A DNA stretch of 64,000 nt from Desulfarculaceae bacterium. Its GTDB lineage: Bacteria; Desulfobacterota; Desulfarculia; Desulfarculales; Desulfarculaceae. The stretch is from contig JAIPEN010000001.1 of assembly GCA_021737145.1 (NCBI GenBank), forward strand, positions 310,001 through 374,000, in the 5' to 3' direction. Position 1 is the stretch's first letter. The number at the start of each line of letters is the position of its first letter. The position numbers were made by a program, and so were the translations under genes. Shown here one piece after another: positions 30,204 through 38,518 of this stretch. Below the pieces are notes generated by a model that was not told the origin of the DNA, made no database searches, and saw nothing but the letters and a program-made list of their open reading frames with translations.

Positions 30204-31226
30204 TTGAACAGCCTCCGGCCGGCCACGGTCGTCCGGACAAATGAAAGATCCCGCAGCTTGGCATCCGCAAGTCTCCACCCGCCCTCCCCCCGCATCTGGG
30301 TATATTTCACGGTGCTGGCGGTCATGGCCACCCTGGCCCTGAGCGCCTCCCTGTGGTGGAACATCAGCCAGCAAAACCGGGGCGCCCGCACCGTGGCCCT
30401 CACCCTGGCCCGGGCCACTTTGCAAAAGGACGTGCTCTACCGGCGCTGGAACGCCATGCACGGCGGGATCTATGTTTTGGTAAACTCCCACACCCAGCCC
30501 AACCCCTATCTGCAGATCCCGGAGCGGGACATCACCACCGACTCGGGCCGCCTGCTGACCATGATCAACCCGGCCTACATGACCCGGCAGGTGCACGAGC
30601 TGGCCGCCCAGGCCACCGGCGTCCAAGGGCACATCACCAGCCTGAAGCCCATCCGGCCGGGCAACGCCCCAGACCCCTGGGAGCGCCGCGCCCTGGCGCA
30701 GACCGAAAAGGGGGCTCCGGAGGTGTACCAGATCATGAAGCAGGAGGGCGCGCCCATCCTGCGCCTGCTCCGGCCCCTTTACGTGGAAAAATCCTGTTTG
30801 CCCTGCCACGCCAAGCAGGGCTACCAGGTGGGCCAGGTGCGGGGCGGCCTCAGCGTCACCGTGCCCCTGGAGGTGCTCTGGGCCCAGACCGGCCGCGAGA
30901 AAACCACCCTGGTGCTCACCCACGCCATCCTCTGGGTCATAAGCCTGGCCTTTTTGCTCCTGGGCACCTTCCGGGCCGGACGGCGCATCGCCGAACGCGA
31001 CCAGGCCCGCCAGGACCTGCGGGTGCTCAGCGGCCTGCTGCCCATTTGCTCCCACTGCAAGAAGATCCGCAGCAAGGATGAACACTGGGAGCGCCTGGAG
31101 AGCTACATCTCGCGGCACTCGGAGGCGGATTTCTCCCACGGGCTCTGCCCCGACTGCGTGGCCAAGTACTACCCCAAGACCGAACGGGCTCCGTCCAAGC
31201 GGAACGCTCCCAAACCCGCGGGCTGA
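30204..31226 (+). CDS. DUF3365 (Tll0287-like) heme-sensor-like membrane protein with C-terminal Cys-rich PICSHCKKIR motif
   Basis: TM segment VYFTVLAVMATLALSASLWW; CLPCH (c-type heme CxxCH) in DUF3365-like domain; second TM; LSGLLPICSHCKKIRSKDEHWERLESYISRHSEADFSHGLCPDCVAKYYP. Start codon uncertain (TTG). Confidence 0.75.
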   Translation: MNSLRPATVVRTNERSRSLASASLHPPSPRIWVYFTVLAVMATLALSASLWWNISQQNRGARTVALTLARATLQKDVLYRRWNAMHGGIYVLVNSHTQPNPYLQIPERDITTDSGRLLTMINPAYMTRQVHELAAQATGVQGHITSLKPIRPGNAPDPWERRALAQTEKGAPEVYQIMKQEGAPILRLLRPLYVEKSCLPCHAKQGYQVGQVRGGLSVTVPLEVLWAQTGREKTTLVLTHAILWVISLAFLLLGTFRAGRRIAERDQARQDLRVLSGLLPICSHCKKIRSKDEHWERLESYISRHSEADFSHGLCPDCVAKYYPKTERAPSKRNAPKPAG

Positions 31227-31342
31227 GCCGCCGCATCAACGAGCAGCGCTCCGAAGCCGACTTCACCCACGGCCTGTGCCCCAAGTGCGCCCGCGAGCTC
31301 CATCCCCGGCATTTCCACAACGAAGACGAACCAGAGCAATAA
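31226..31342 (+). pseudogene. Frame-shifted second copy of the C-terminal SEADF(S/T)HGLCPxC motif
   Basis: In +2 frame immediately after the stop: SRRINEQRSEADFTHGLCPKCARELHPRHFHNEDEPEQ*, similar to ESYISRHSEADFSHGLCPDCVAKYYP of the upstream CDS. Confidence 0.6.
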
Positions 31343-31371
31343 AAAAACCGGACCAGGCGAACCCGGTCCGG
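31341..31371 (-). terminator. Rho-independent terminator of the aminotransferase gene
   Basis: Reverse strand CCGGACC-N10-GGTCCGG followed by TTTTTTT. Confidence 0.85.
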
Positions 31372-31396
31372 CACTTTGTCTTGGATCGAGAGCGGG

Positions 31397-32590
31397 CTAG
31401 GCCAGCTTGGCCAGGGCCTCCCTGACCTGATGCATGCCCTTTTGGATCTCCGCGTCGCTGATGGCGAAGGAGAAGCGGATGCAGGCGTCCTCGCCAAAGG
31501 CGATGCCCGGCACCGCGGCCACGGAAGCCTCTTCCAACAGATAGTCGGCCAGGTCCTGGGAGCCGCCGATCACCTTGTCCCCGGCCTTTTTGCCGTAATA
31601 GGCCGCAAAGCTGGGGAAGGCGTAGAAGCTGCCCTCGGGCCGGTAGCAGCTCACCTGGGGCAGCTCGCCGATCAGCTCCATGATCAGGTCGCGCCGCCGC
31701 TCGAAGCTCTGGTTCATCTCGACCACGATCTCCTGGGGACCGTTCAGAGCCTCCTCGGCCGCCTTCTGGGCGATGGAGGTGGGGTTGGAGGTGGACTGGC
31801 TCTGGATCTTGGAGCAGGCCTTGATGATATCCACCGGGCCGCCCATGTAGCCGATGCGCCAGCCGGTCATGGCATAAGCCTTGCTCACCCCGTTGAGGGT
31901 CATGGTCCACTCGTAGGCCGCCGGGCTGATGGCCGCGGTGCTGGTGAAGGAGCGGCCGTCGAACAGGATGGGCTCGTACATCTCGTCCGAGATCATGAGG
32001 ATTTCCTTGGCCGCGCAGAACTCGACCAGGGGCCTCAGCTCCTCGGCCGAGTACACCGAGCCGGTGGGGTTGGAAGGCGAGTTCAGGAAGATGGCCTTGG
32101 TCTTGTCCGTGACCGCCGCCTCCAGGTCCGCCAGGTTCAGCTTGAAGCCGTCCTCCAGCTTGGTGGGCACGATCACCGGCTTGCCGCCGGCCAGGATTAC
32201 CATGGGCGGGTAGCTCACCCAAAAGGGCGCGGGCACGATCACCTCGTCGCCCTGGTCGATGACCGCCTGCATGATCAAGTACGAGGAGTGCTTTCCGCCT
32301 ACGTTTACCATGACCTGGTCGGTGGTGTAGTCCAGCCCGTTGTCCCGCTTGAACTTGTCGACGATGGCCTGTTTCAGCTCCGGGGTGCCCGGCACCGGGG
32401 TGTAGCGGGTGAAGCCGTCGTTGATGGCTTTGATCGCCGCCTGGCAGATGTGCTCGGGAGTGGGGAAGTCCGGCTGGCCGGCCCCGAAGTTGATGATGTC
32501 CACCCCCTGGGCCCGGAGGGCGTCGGCCTTGGCGTTCAAGGCCAGGGTGGGCGAAGGCTGGATGCTACTCACGCGGCGGGAAAGCTGCAT
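31397..32590 (-). CDS. Pyridoxal phosphate-dependent aminotransferase (aspartate aminotransferase family I)
   Basis: INFGAGQPDFPTPEHICQAAIKAI; FLNSPSNPTGSVYS; LNGVSKAYAMTGWRIGYMGGP (PLP Lys). Confidence 0.92.
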   Translation of the reverse strand: MQLSRRVSSIQPSPTLALNAKADALRAQGVDIINFGAGQPDFPTPEHICQAAIKAINDGFTRYTPVPGTPELKQAIVDKFKRDNGLDYTTDQVMVNVGGKHSSYLIMQAVIDQGDEVIVPAPFWVSYPPMVILAGGKPVIVPTKLEDGFKLNLADLEAAVTDKTKAIFLNSPSNPTGSVYSAEELRPLVEFCAAKEILMISDEMYEPILFDGRSFTSTAAISPAAYEWTMTLNGVSKAYAMTGWRIGYMGGPVDIIKACSKIQSQSTSNPTSIAQKAAEEALNGPQEIVVEMNQSFERRRDLIMELIGELPQVSCYRPEGSFYAFPSFAAYYGKKAGDKVIGGSQDLADYLLEEASVAAVPGIAFGEDACIRFSFAISDAEIQKGMHQVREALAKLA

Positions 32591-32770
32591 GGCTGGACCT
32601 TTCCAAAAACGATTGGTGGGTTGGGGTTTCTTGCGAAACTATAGCAGCCAGATATGGAGGGCTCAAGTTTCTTGCGCCCCGCCGCCTGGCCGGCCTTTTA
32701 AAATTGACACCATCGCACCAGCGGCATATTAATAGGGATGCCCGCCCAGACGCGGGCCAGTACAGCGCAG

Positions 32771-32860
32771 TGCTGGGGGAGCCTATCGTGGGCTGAGAGT
32801 ACGCCGGAAGGCGGCGTAGACCCCTTGAACCTGTTGGGTAATGCCAGCGTAGGGAAGCAA
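32771..32860 (+). promoter_or_regulatory. TPP (THI element) riboswitch aptamer
   Basis: GGGGGAGCCTATCGTGGGCTGAGAGTACGCC...GGCGTAGACCCCTTGAACCTGTTGGGTAATGCCAGCGTAGGGAAGC matches the TPP aptamer consensus. Confidence 0.95.
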
Positions 32861-32945
32861 AGCCGCTCCGCCGAACGTGCCGGGCCGGTTTCCTTACGGA
32901 GCCGGCCTTGTCTTTTGGCAAGGGCCGGGGAAAGGACAAGCAGCA

Positions 32946-33728
32946 ATGCTGAGCGAAGTCACTATCACCCGAGCCATCATCAACCGTTACCTGGCCAAGC
33001 TGGAGAACCACCTGGAGGTGGACGTGGCCATCGTGGGCGGCGGGCCCGCCGGCCTGGTGGCCGGCAAGAAGCTGGCCGAGGCGGGCTACAAGACCGCCAT
33101 GTTCGAGCGCAAGCTCTCCATCGGCGGGGGCATGTGGGGCGGCGGCATGATGTTCAACGAGATCGTGGTGCAACAAGAGGCCAAGCGCATCCTGGACGAG
33201 TTCGGGGTGCCCTGCTCCGAGTTCGAGCCGGGCTACTACACCGCCGACAGCGTCATGTGCGCCTCCACCCTGTGCTCGGTGGCCACCAAGACCGGGCTGA
33301 CCATCTTCAACCTGGTGAGCATGGAAGACGTGGTCATCCGGCGCAACCGGGTCACCGGCCTGGTGATCAACTGGAGCGCGGTGGAGATGGCCGGCCTGCA
33401 CGTGGACCCCCTGACCATCAAGACCAAGTGGGTGATCGACGCCACGGGCCACGCGGCCGAGGTCTTGAACGTGATCGCCCGCAAGGTGGACGCCGAGCTC
33501 AACACGACCAGCGGCAAGGTCATGGGCGAGCGCTCCCTGTGGGCCGAGCAGGCCGAGACCCACACCCTGGACAACACCAAGGAGGCCTTCCCCGGGGTCT
33601 ACACCGCGGGCATGTGCGCCAACGCGGTGTTCGGCTCCTACCGCATGGGCCCGGTGTTCGGGGGCATGCTCCTGAGCGGCGAGAAGGCGGCCGCGACCCT
33701 GGCCGGGCTGCTGGAAAAGGGCGAGTAG
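32946..33728 (+). CDS. Thiazole synthase Thi4 family (sulfide-dependent ADP-thiazole synthase type)
   Basis: [69 protein letters not shown]; start ATG 32946 after SD, directly downstream of TPP riboswitch. Confidence 0.92.
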   Translation: MLSEVTITRAIINRYLAKLENHLEVDVAIVGGGPAGLVAGKKLAEAGYKTAMFERKLSIGGGMWGGGMMFNEIVVQQEAKRILDEFGVPCSEFEPGYYTADSVMCASTLCSVATKTGLTIFNLVSMEDVVIRRNRVTGLVINWSAVEMAGLHVDPLTIKTKWVIDATGHAAEVLNVIARKVDAELNTTSGKVMGERSLWAEQAETHTLDNTKEAFPGVYTAGMCANAVFGSYRMGPVFGGMLLSGEKAAATLAGLLEKGE

Positions 33729-33747
33729 CCGGCAAGCGGCAACAAAC

Positions 33748-33784
33748 AAGGGCGGGCGGTCAAGGGGACCGTCCGCCCTTTTTC
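33748..33784 (+). terminator. Rho-independent terminator
   Basis: AAGGGCGGGCGGTC-AAGGG-GACCGTCCGCCCTTTTT. Confidence 0.88.
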
Positions 33785-34028
33785 TTGCCGCGAGACAAGC
33801 TCGCGTCCCCGATAATGAGCTATTGGAATCAACAAAGACGGGGTTGAGAAATAAAAAATAACGGCGGGCACATGGCTGACGCCCCGCCGACCGGCGTAAG
33901 GGTTCCGGCCACGCCACCGCCTCCCGGAGCGGCCACAACCACACCTCCCCTTTTTCCAAAACCTCTTTGCTTTTTTTCCGCACGCCCGCAGCTGCCCCGC
34001 CAACGCCAAGGAATCTCGCGCCTGTCTT
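33782..34028. repeat. Intergenic repeat family, copy A
   Basis: Shares ordered blocks with copies C and B: CTTG..GCGAG.CAA.GCTCGC..CCCCG, ACAAAGACGGGGTTGAGAAA, GGTTCCGGCCACGCCACC, CCCCTTTTTCCAAAACCTCTTTGCTT, AAGGAATC (aligned by eye). Confidence 0.55.
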
Positions 34029-34031
34029 TAG

Positions 34032-34262
34032 TCTCTTGTTGTGAGCAAGGCTCGCAACCCCGCTAGCAGAGCTATCAGGCGCCAGCAGAGATGGGGAGTT
34101 GCTAAAGGTGTGAGCCGGGGGTCGGTGACGCCTGGCTGTCACCCCCCTCTTGGCCCGCCGCGATCGGTCCGACATAATCACAGACCTGCCAACCGAGCCC
34201 AGCCATTCCCCTCTCCCCTTTTTCCCAACCTCTTTTCTTAATCTTGTCTTCCCAAAAAAACG
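34032..34262. repeat. Intergenic repeat family, copy C (tandem with copy A, about 250-bp period)
   Basis: TCTTGTTGTGAGCAAGGCTCGCAACCCCG..GAGCTATCAGG..AGAGATGGGGAGTTGCTAAAGG...CCCCTTTTTCCCAACCTCTTTTCTT. Confidence 0.5.
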
Positions 34263-34314
34263 CGGCCGCGGGTCCAACACCCCACGGCCACGAGACTATC
34301 ACCATGCCGCTGTT

Positions 34315-36438
34315 TTAGTCCCCGCCTCCGCCGGCCACCGCGCCCTCGATCCAGTAGGCGCGCTGCTGGGCCAGGAAGCCGTCGGCCCGGCGCATCTCCA
34401 GCCAGTGGTTGACCAGCTGGCGCATCTGCACCGAGTTACGGGGCATGAGGTAGGCGAACACCACCACCGCGCCCAACTCCTTGGGCCGCACCGCGGTGTA
34501 GCCCGGATGGCTGGAGGCCCACACCCCGCCCTGCTCCAGGGTCCACAGGGCCGCGTCCCAGCACTTGGTCTTGGGCAGCTGGTCGTAGCCGGGCATGAGC
34601 ACCTGCTTGGCCCAGGGGAAAAGGCGCTGGGCCAGGACCTTCAGGCCCGGGTTGTCGAACACCGCCAGCCTCAGGTCCTTGTGCTGCTTGATGAGCTCCA
34701 TGCTGGTGAACTCGGCCACCCGGTCCGAGGGCACGATGAGGGCCATGGGGCTGTGATAGATGGGGCTGGAAAAGGTTCCCCAGAGCATGCGGTTTTCCAT
34801 GATGTAGACACCGCCCATCCAGATGTCCATGAGCCCCCGCTTGACGTCCTGCTCCAGGCTTTCATAGACCACGGGAACAAAGGCCAGCTTCACGTTGAAG
34901 GCCCGGGCCAGCTCATAGGCGCAGGCCACGTCATAGCCCACCAGCTCCCCTTGCCGGTTGGTGTAGGCAAAGGGCACGATATCCCGGCCGTAGCCCACCC
35001 TGAGGGTCTGGGTGCTCTGGATGCGGCTCAAGACGTTCTGGCCGGGCTGCAGGGCGGCCTGGGGATGCTCGCGCAAAAACTCTTCCTGGGTCTTGTAGAC
35101 CTTGACCCGCACCCCGTGGGTGAGCGTCTCGGGCAGGCTGAAGCCCAGGTAGTTCTCCTGGGGCTGGGCCAGGATGTCGCGGAACATGACCTGCCCGCCC
35201 CAGGCCAGCAGTCCCGTCGCCAGCACCGGCGCCGCCACCGCGGCCACCAAAGGGACCAGGCGGAGCTTGATCTTGCCGTAGTAGTTGAAGGTCATCAGGA
35301 AGGTGAGGAAAGCGAAGCCCATGACCGACAGGGCCACCTGGCCGTAGCGGGTGACTATCATGGTCTGCACGTAGAGGTCGGTGGGCTGTCCGGGCAGGCC
35401 CAGCCAGGAGCCCAGGAAGTCCACCGCGTTCACCGTGGAGGTGGGCGAGCCGAAGCAGGAGATCAGGGACATGAAGGGCAAGGCGGCCTGCTCCCCCGGG
35501 CCCAGGAGGGTGCGGGTGTAAAAGGCCGCGAAGAGCATGAAGAAGTACACGAAGAAGTTGCCCAACTGGCCCAGGGGGTAGTTCACGGCCAGGGAGGTCT
35601 CGATGATCTCCTTGCTCTCCGGGTCGTCGATGCCGTTGTCCTGGGCCAGCTTTTCGGCTGCCTGCTGGATGTAGGGCAAGGCCACCACCGACAGGGTGGT
35701 GACCAGGGCCAGGGTCAGGGCGTTGCGCAGGATCAGGATGACCTCGCGGTAGCGCAGGGGCATCAGGGCGGCGATGGCCCAGGGCAAGGCGAAAAAGGCC
35801 AGCGCTCCGCAGGCGATCAGAAACAGGCCCACGTAGACCAGCAGGCCGCCGGCCTTGGCCAGCTCGGTGGTGCCCACGGTGACCGCGAACATGGCGAACA
35901 CGGCCACCGGGGCCAGCTTGACCACCCAGGACCAGATTCTCACGCAGGCGGTGCGCACCACCTCCAACAGATCCAAGGCCCGCTCCTTGCCGTGGATGGC
36001 CTGGATGGCCACTCCGAAGAACACCGACAAGAGCACCACGGCGGGCACGTAGTTGTTGGCCAAGTCCTGGAAGATGTTGCCCGGCAGGATGAGCTGCAAA
36101 AAGTCGGGGCCTCCCCGCGCCTGGGCGGCCGCGTCCAGCATGAAAGGAGGCGGTGCGGCGGGGAAGGCCTGGCTGAGCAGGTAGATGATCCCCAACACGC
36201 CGAACCAGGCGGCCAGGTAAAAGGGCCAGGATTTCTTGAGCAGCCGCATGGCCCTGGCTGGGCTCAGGCGGCCCAGGCCGTGCATGAGCGAGGAGATGAG
36301 GTAGGGATAGACCACCGACTGCAAGAGCATGACGTAGGCGTTGCCTATGGGCTGCAACACCCGGCAGGACTCGCCGGCCAGCACCCCGGCGGCTATGCCG
36401 CCCGCCGCGCCGATGCCTATCCACCCGGCCAGGGTCAT
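34315..36438 (-). CDS. Cation:dicarboxylate (SDF) symporter fused to a C-terminal family-3 solute-binding protein domain
   Basis: N-terminal polytopic SDF-like part (GDIFQ-like PGNIFQDLANN; SCFGSPTSTVNAVDF); C-terminal LRVGYGRDIVPFAYTNRQGELVGYDVACAYELARAFNVKLAFVPV...ESLEQDVKRGLMDIWMGGVYI typical of SBP_bac_3. Confidence 0.85.
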   Translation of the reverse strand: MTLAGWIGIGAAGGIAAGVLAGESCRVLQPIGNAYVMLLQSVVYPYLISSLMHGLGRLSPARAMRLLKKSWPFYLAAWFGVLGIIYLLSQAFPAAPPPFMLDAAAQARGGPDFLQLILPGNIFQDLANNYVPAVVLLSVFFGVAIQAIHGKERALDLLEVVRTACVRIWSWVVKLAPVAVFAMFAVTVGTTELAKAGGLLVYVGLFLIACGALAFFALPWAIAALMPLRYREVILILRNALTLALVTTLSVVALPYIQQAAEKLAQDNGIDDPESKEIIETSLAVNYPLGQLGNFFVYFFMLFAAFYTRTLLGPGEQAALPFMSLISCFGSPTSTVNAVDFLGSWLGLPGQPTDLYVQTMIVTRYGQVALSVMGFAFLTFLMTFNYYGKIKLRLVPLVAAVAAPVLATGLLAWGGQVMFRDILAQPQENYLGFSLPETLTHGVRVKVYKTQEEFLREHPQAALQPGQNVLSRIQSTQTLRVGYGRDIVPFAYTNRQGELVGYDVACAYELARAFNVKLAFVPVVYESLEQDVKRGLMDIWMGGVYIMENRMLWGTFSSPIYHSPMALIVPSDRVAEFTSMELIKQHKDLRLAVFDNPGLKVLAQRLFPWAKQVLMPGYDQLPKTKCWDAALWTLEQGGVWASSHPGYTAVRPKELGAVVVFAYLMPRNSVQMRQLVNHWLEMRRADGFLAQQRAYWIEGAVAGGGGD

Positions 36439-36578
36439 GAAGCGTCACCCGTCATCCAAAAGCATCCCCTAAAAAGTATAGGCAGGTGGGCACTATAACC
36501 CAGGGGCGCGGGAGGCTCAAGGACGCGTGTTCCGGGAAAGCCCTTTGCGCAACTAAGCCTTGGGCCAAGGCCTGATCC

Positions 36579-37742
36579 GTGTTATCAAGTCGCCTGGACG
36601 CGGTTCAGCAGGGAGAAAGCGGCTTGGAACAATACCTGACTGTGGTGCAAGAGGGCGACGCCAACGGCAACGGCATGCTCCTACGCCTCGATTTCCCCTC
36701 GGGCCTGGTAATCCACGCCCTGCCCACCCCCAACGAGTACGGCGGCGAGTGGGACCTGGGACCCACCTGGAACTACCTGGTGGAGGGGGACCGGCCTTTT
36801 CTGGTGGACACCGGCCGCTGGGGCACCGGCGGCGCGTTGATGAAGATGATCGTCCAACTGGGGCCGGGGCGCTCACCGGAGTTCGTGGTGCTCAGCCACG
36901 GGCACGAGGACCACGACGGCGGCCTGGCCGAGGTCACTGCCCAGACCGGGGCCGAGGTGCGGGCCCACGCGGCCTATTGCCTGCTGGCCCGGCCCTATCC
37001 CGGGCTGGCCCCCCAGGAGTACAAGCGCGATTTCCCGGCCAAATGCTGGCACTGCTTCATGCCCGAGTCTTTCTACGGCCCCAACTGCCTGGGCTATCAC
37101 CGCGAGTTGCAAGACCGTCTGGTGCGGGAGGTGGGCGACGGGCGCCAGAGCCTGGGCACGGACCTGGAGAGCCGGCACGTCCCCGGGCACTGCCCCGACT
37201 CTTTGGCGGTGGAGGCCGGGGACGAGGCGGTGCTGGTGGGAGACACCATCCTGCCCGACATCACCCCCTGGCCCACGGGACGGTTCATGTACAAGCTGAC
37301 CGCGCCGGTGCTGGGGGAGCGCTACCCCGAAGCGGGCCAACTCTACGGCCTGCCGCGCTATCTGCGCTCCCTCAAGGAGCTGCGCGAGTTGGGCCAAGCC
37401 CGTCCCGGCCTGGCGGTGCTTCCCGCCCACCGCTTGTATTACCAGGGCCGCTTCAATTTCCTAGACCTTGCCGGGAGGGTGGACGAGCTGCTCAAGCACC
37501 ATGTGGAGCGTTGCGCGGACTTGCTGCGCATCCTGAAAGACAGCCCCAAGAATGCCGAGGCCCTGGCCCGGGCTCACTTCGAGGACGCCAAACTTAGCGG
37601 GCCGGGGATGAACATGGCCAAGAACGAGGTGGTCTGCCACTGCGAACTGCTCATGGACGCCGGCGACGTGGTGCGCAATGCGGACCGGCTCTGGGAGGCC
37701 ACGGGGTCGGGCAACTTCGAAAGGTTTATCCAGGAAATTTAA
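36579..37742 (+). CDS. MBL fold metallo-hydrolase
   Basis: NYLVEGDRPFLVDTGR; VLSHGHEDHDGG (HxHxDH); HVPGHCPDSLAVE; VGDTILPDI. Confidence 0.88.
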   Translation: MLSSRLDAVQQGESGLEQYLTVVQEGDANGNGMLLRLDFPSGLVIHALPTPNEYGGEWDLGPTWNYLVEGDRPFLVDTGRWGTGGALMKMIVQLGPGRSPEFVVLSHGHEDHDGGLAEVTAQTGAEVRAHAAYCLLARPYPGLAPQEYKRDFPAKCWHCFMPESFYGPNCLGYHRELQDRLVREVGDGRQSLGTDLESRHVPGHCPDSLAVEAGDEAVLVGDTILPDITPWPTGRFMYKLTAPVLGERYPEAGQLYGLPRYLRSLKELRELGQARPGLAVLPAHRLYYQGRFNFLDLAGRVDELLKHHVERCADLLRILKDSPKNAEALARAHFEDAKLSGPGMNMAKNEVVCHCELLMDAGDVVRNADRLWEATGSGNFERFIQEI

Positions 37743-37761
37743 AAAAGCAGCTTAAGATTTA

Positions 37762-37976
37762 GGCATCAGGCGGCGACAAACAAAGAAAGACCAAGACAGG
37801 TTGGGAAAGGAATGGACCTGAGCCTGGCGCTCGTTACGCCCGTCTGTCCCATCCCGCTATTGATGTCACCGTTACCGGGAACGCCACCAGCCCCCTGCCC
37901 TGCCCCTGACCGCCCCCTACTCTTTTTTCACAACTTCTTTGCTTTGCCCTGCCGCTGTAAAGAATCCCATCGCGGG
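37762..37976. repeat. Intergenic repeat family, copy B
   Basis: ATCAGGCGGCGACAAACAAAG..AGACAGGTTGGGAAAGG...GTTACCGGGAACGCCACC...TCTTTTTTCACAACTTCTTTGCTTTG...AAAGAATC, same block order as copies A and C. Confidence 0.5.
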
Positions 37977-38036
37977 GGCGTAATGAACCTTTTGCGCAGC
38001 GCGTCGATCTCAACCTGCCACAGGCAACACCGCCAT

Positions 38037-38063
38037 AAAAAAGGGCGGGGATTCACCCCGCCC
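38037..38063 (-). terminator. Rho-independent terminator of the HIT gene
   Basis: Reverse strand GGGCGGGG-TGAAT-CCCCGCCC-TTTTTT. Confidence 0.85.
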
Positions 38064-38092
38064 TCACTACTCTTTTTTTCAATAACCCTTGC

Positions 38093-38518
38093 TTACAGCG
38101 CCTCGATAATCTTGCCCTGCTTGCTCTTGATGCTCCGGGTGTTGCCCTTCTTGGGGGCCCACTCCAGTATCTTGAGCTTGTCCTTGGGCCGGTTGCGCGG
38201 GATCAGGTGCACGTGATAGTGCATCACCACCTGATTGGCTCCCTTGCCGTTGAGCTGCAACACCGCCACGCCGCCGGGCTTGAGCGAGTTGAAGATGGCC
38301 GCGCACACCTTCTGGGTGGTCTGGTGCACCGCGGCCAGATCGCCGGGCACCATCTCGATCAGGTTCTCGTAATGGGTCTTGGGTATGACCAGCACGTGCC
38401 CCGGGGTCACGGGGTTTACATCCATGAAGGCCAGGGTGCGCTCGTCCTCATAGACCTTGTAGCAGGGAATTTTGCCCGCCACGATGTCGCAGAAGATGCA
38501 ACTTTCCTCGCTCATCAC
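38093..38518 (-). CDS. HIT family protein
   Basis: CIFCDIVAGKIPCYKVYEDERTLAFMDVNPVTPGHVLVIPKTHYENL; HYHVHLIPR histidine triad. Confidence 0.95.
   Translation of the reverse strand: MMSEESCIFCDIVAGKIPCYKVYEDERTLAFMDVNPVTPGHVLVIPKTHYENLIEMVPGDLAAVHQTTQKVCAAIFNSLKPGGVAVLQLNGKGANQVVMHYHVHLIPRNRPKDKLKILEWAPKKGNTRSIKSKQGKIIEAL

Noticed and set aside
32565-34280. 571-aa minus-strand ORF through thi4 and repeat copies A/C
   Set aside because: Overlaps thi4, the riboswitch and the terminator; the protein is low-complexity and repeat-derived.
34150-36498. 782-aa + strand ORF opposite the SDF-SBP gene
   Set aside because: Antisense shadow ORF (His/Gln/Gly-rich); the minus strand encodes a coherent transporter.
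37812-38216. 134-aa + strand ORF in the MBL-HIT intergenic region
   Set aside because: Covers repeat copy B and a terminator; low-complexity, not protein-like.
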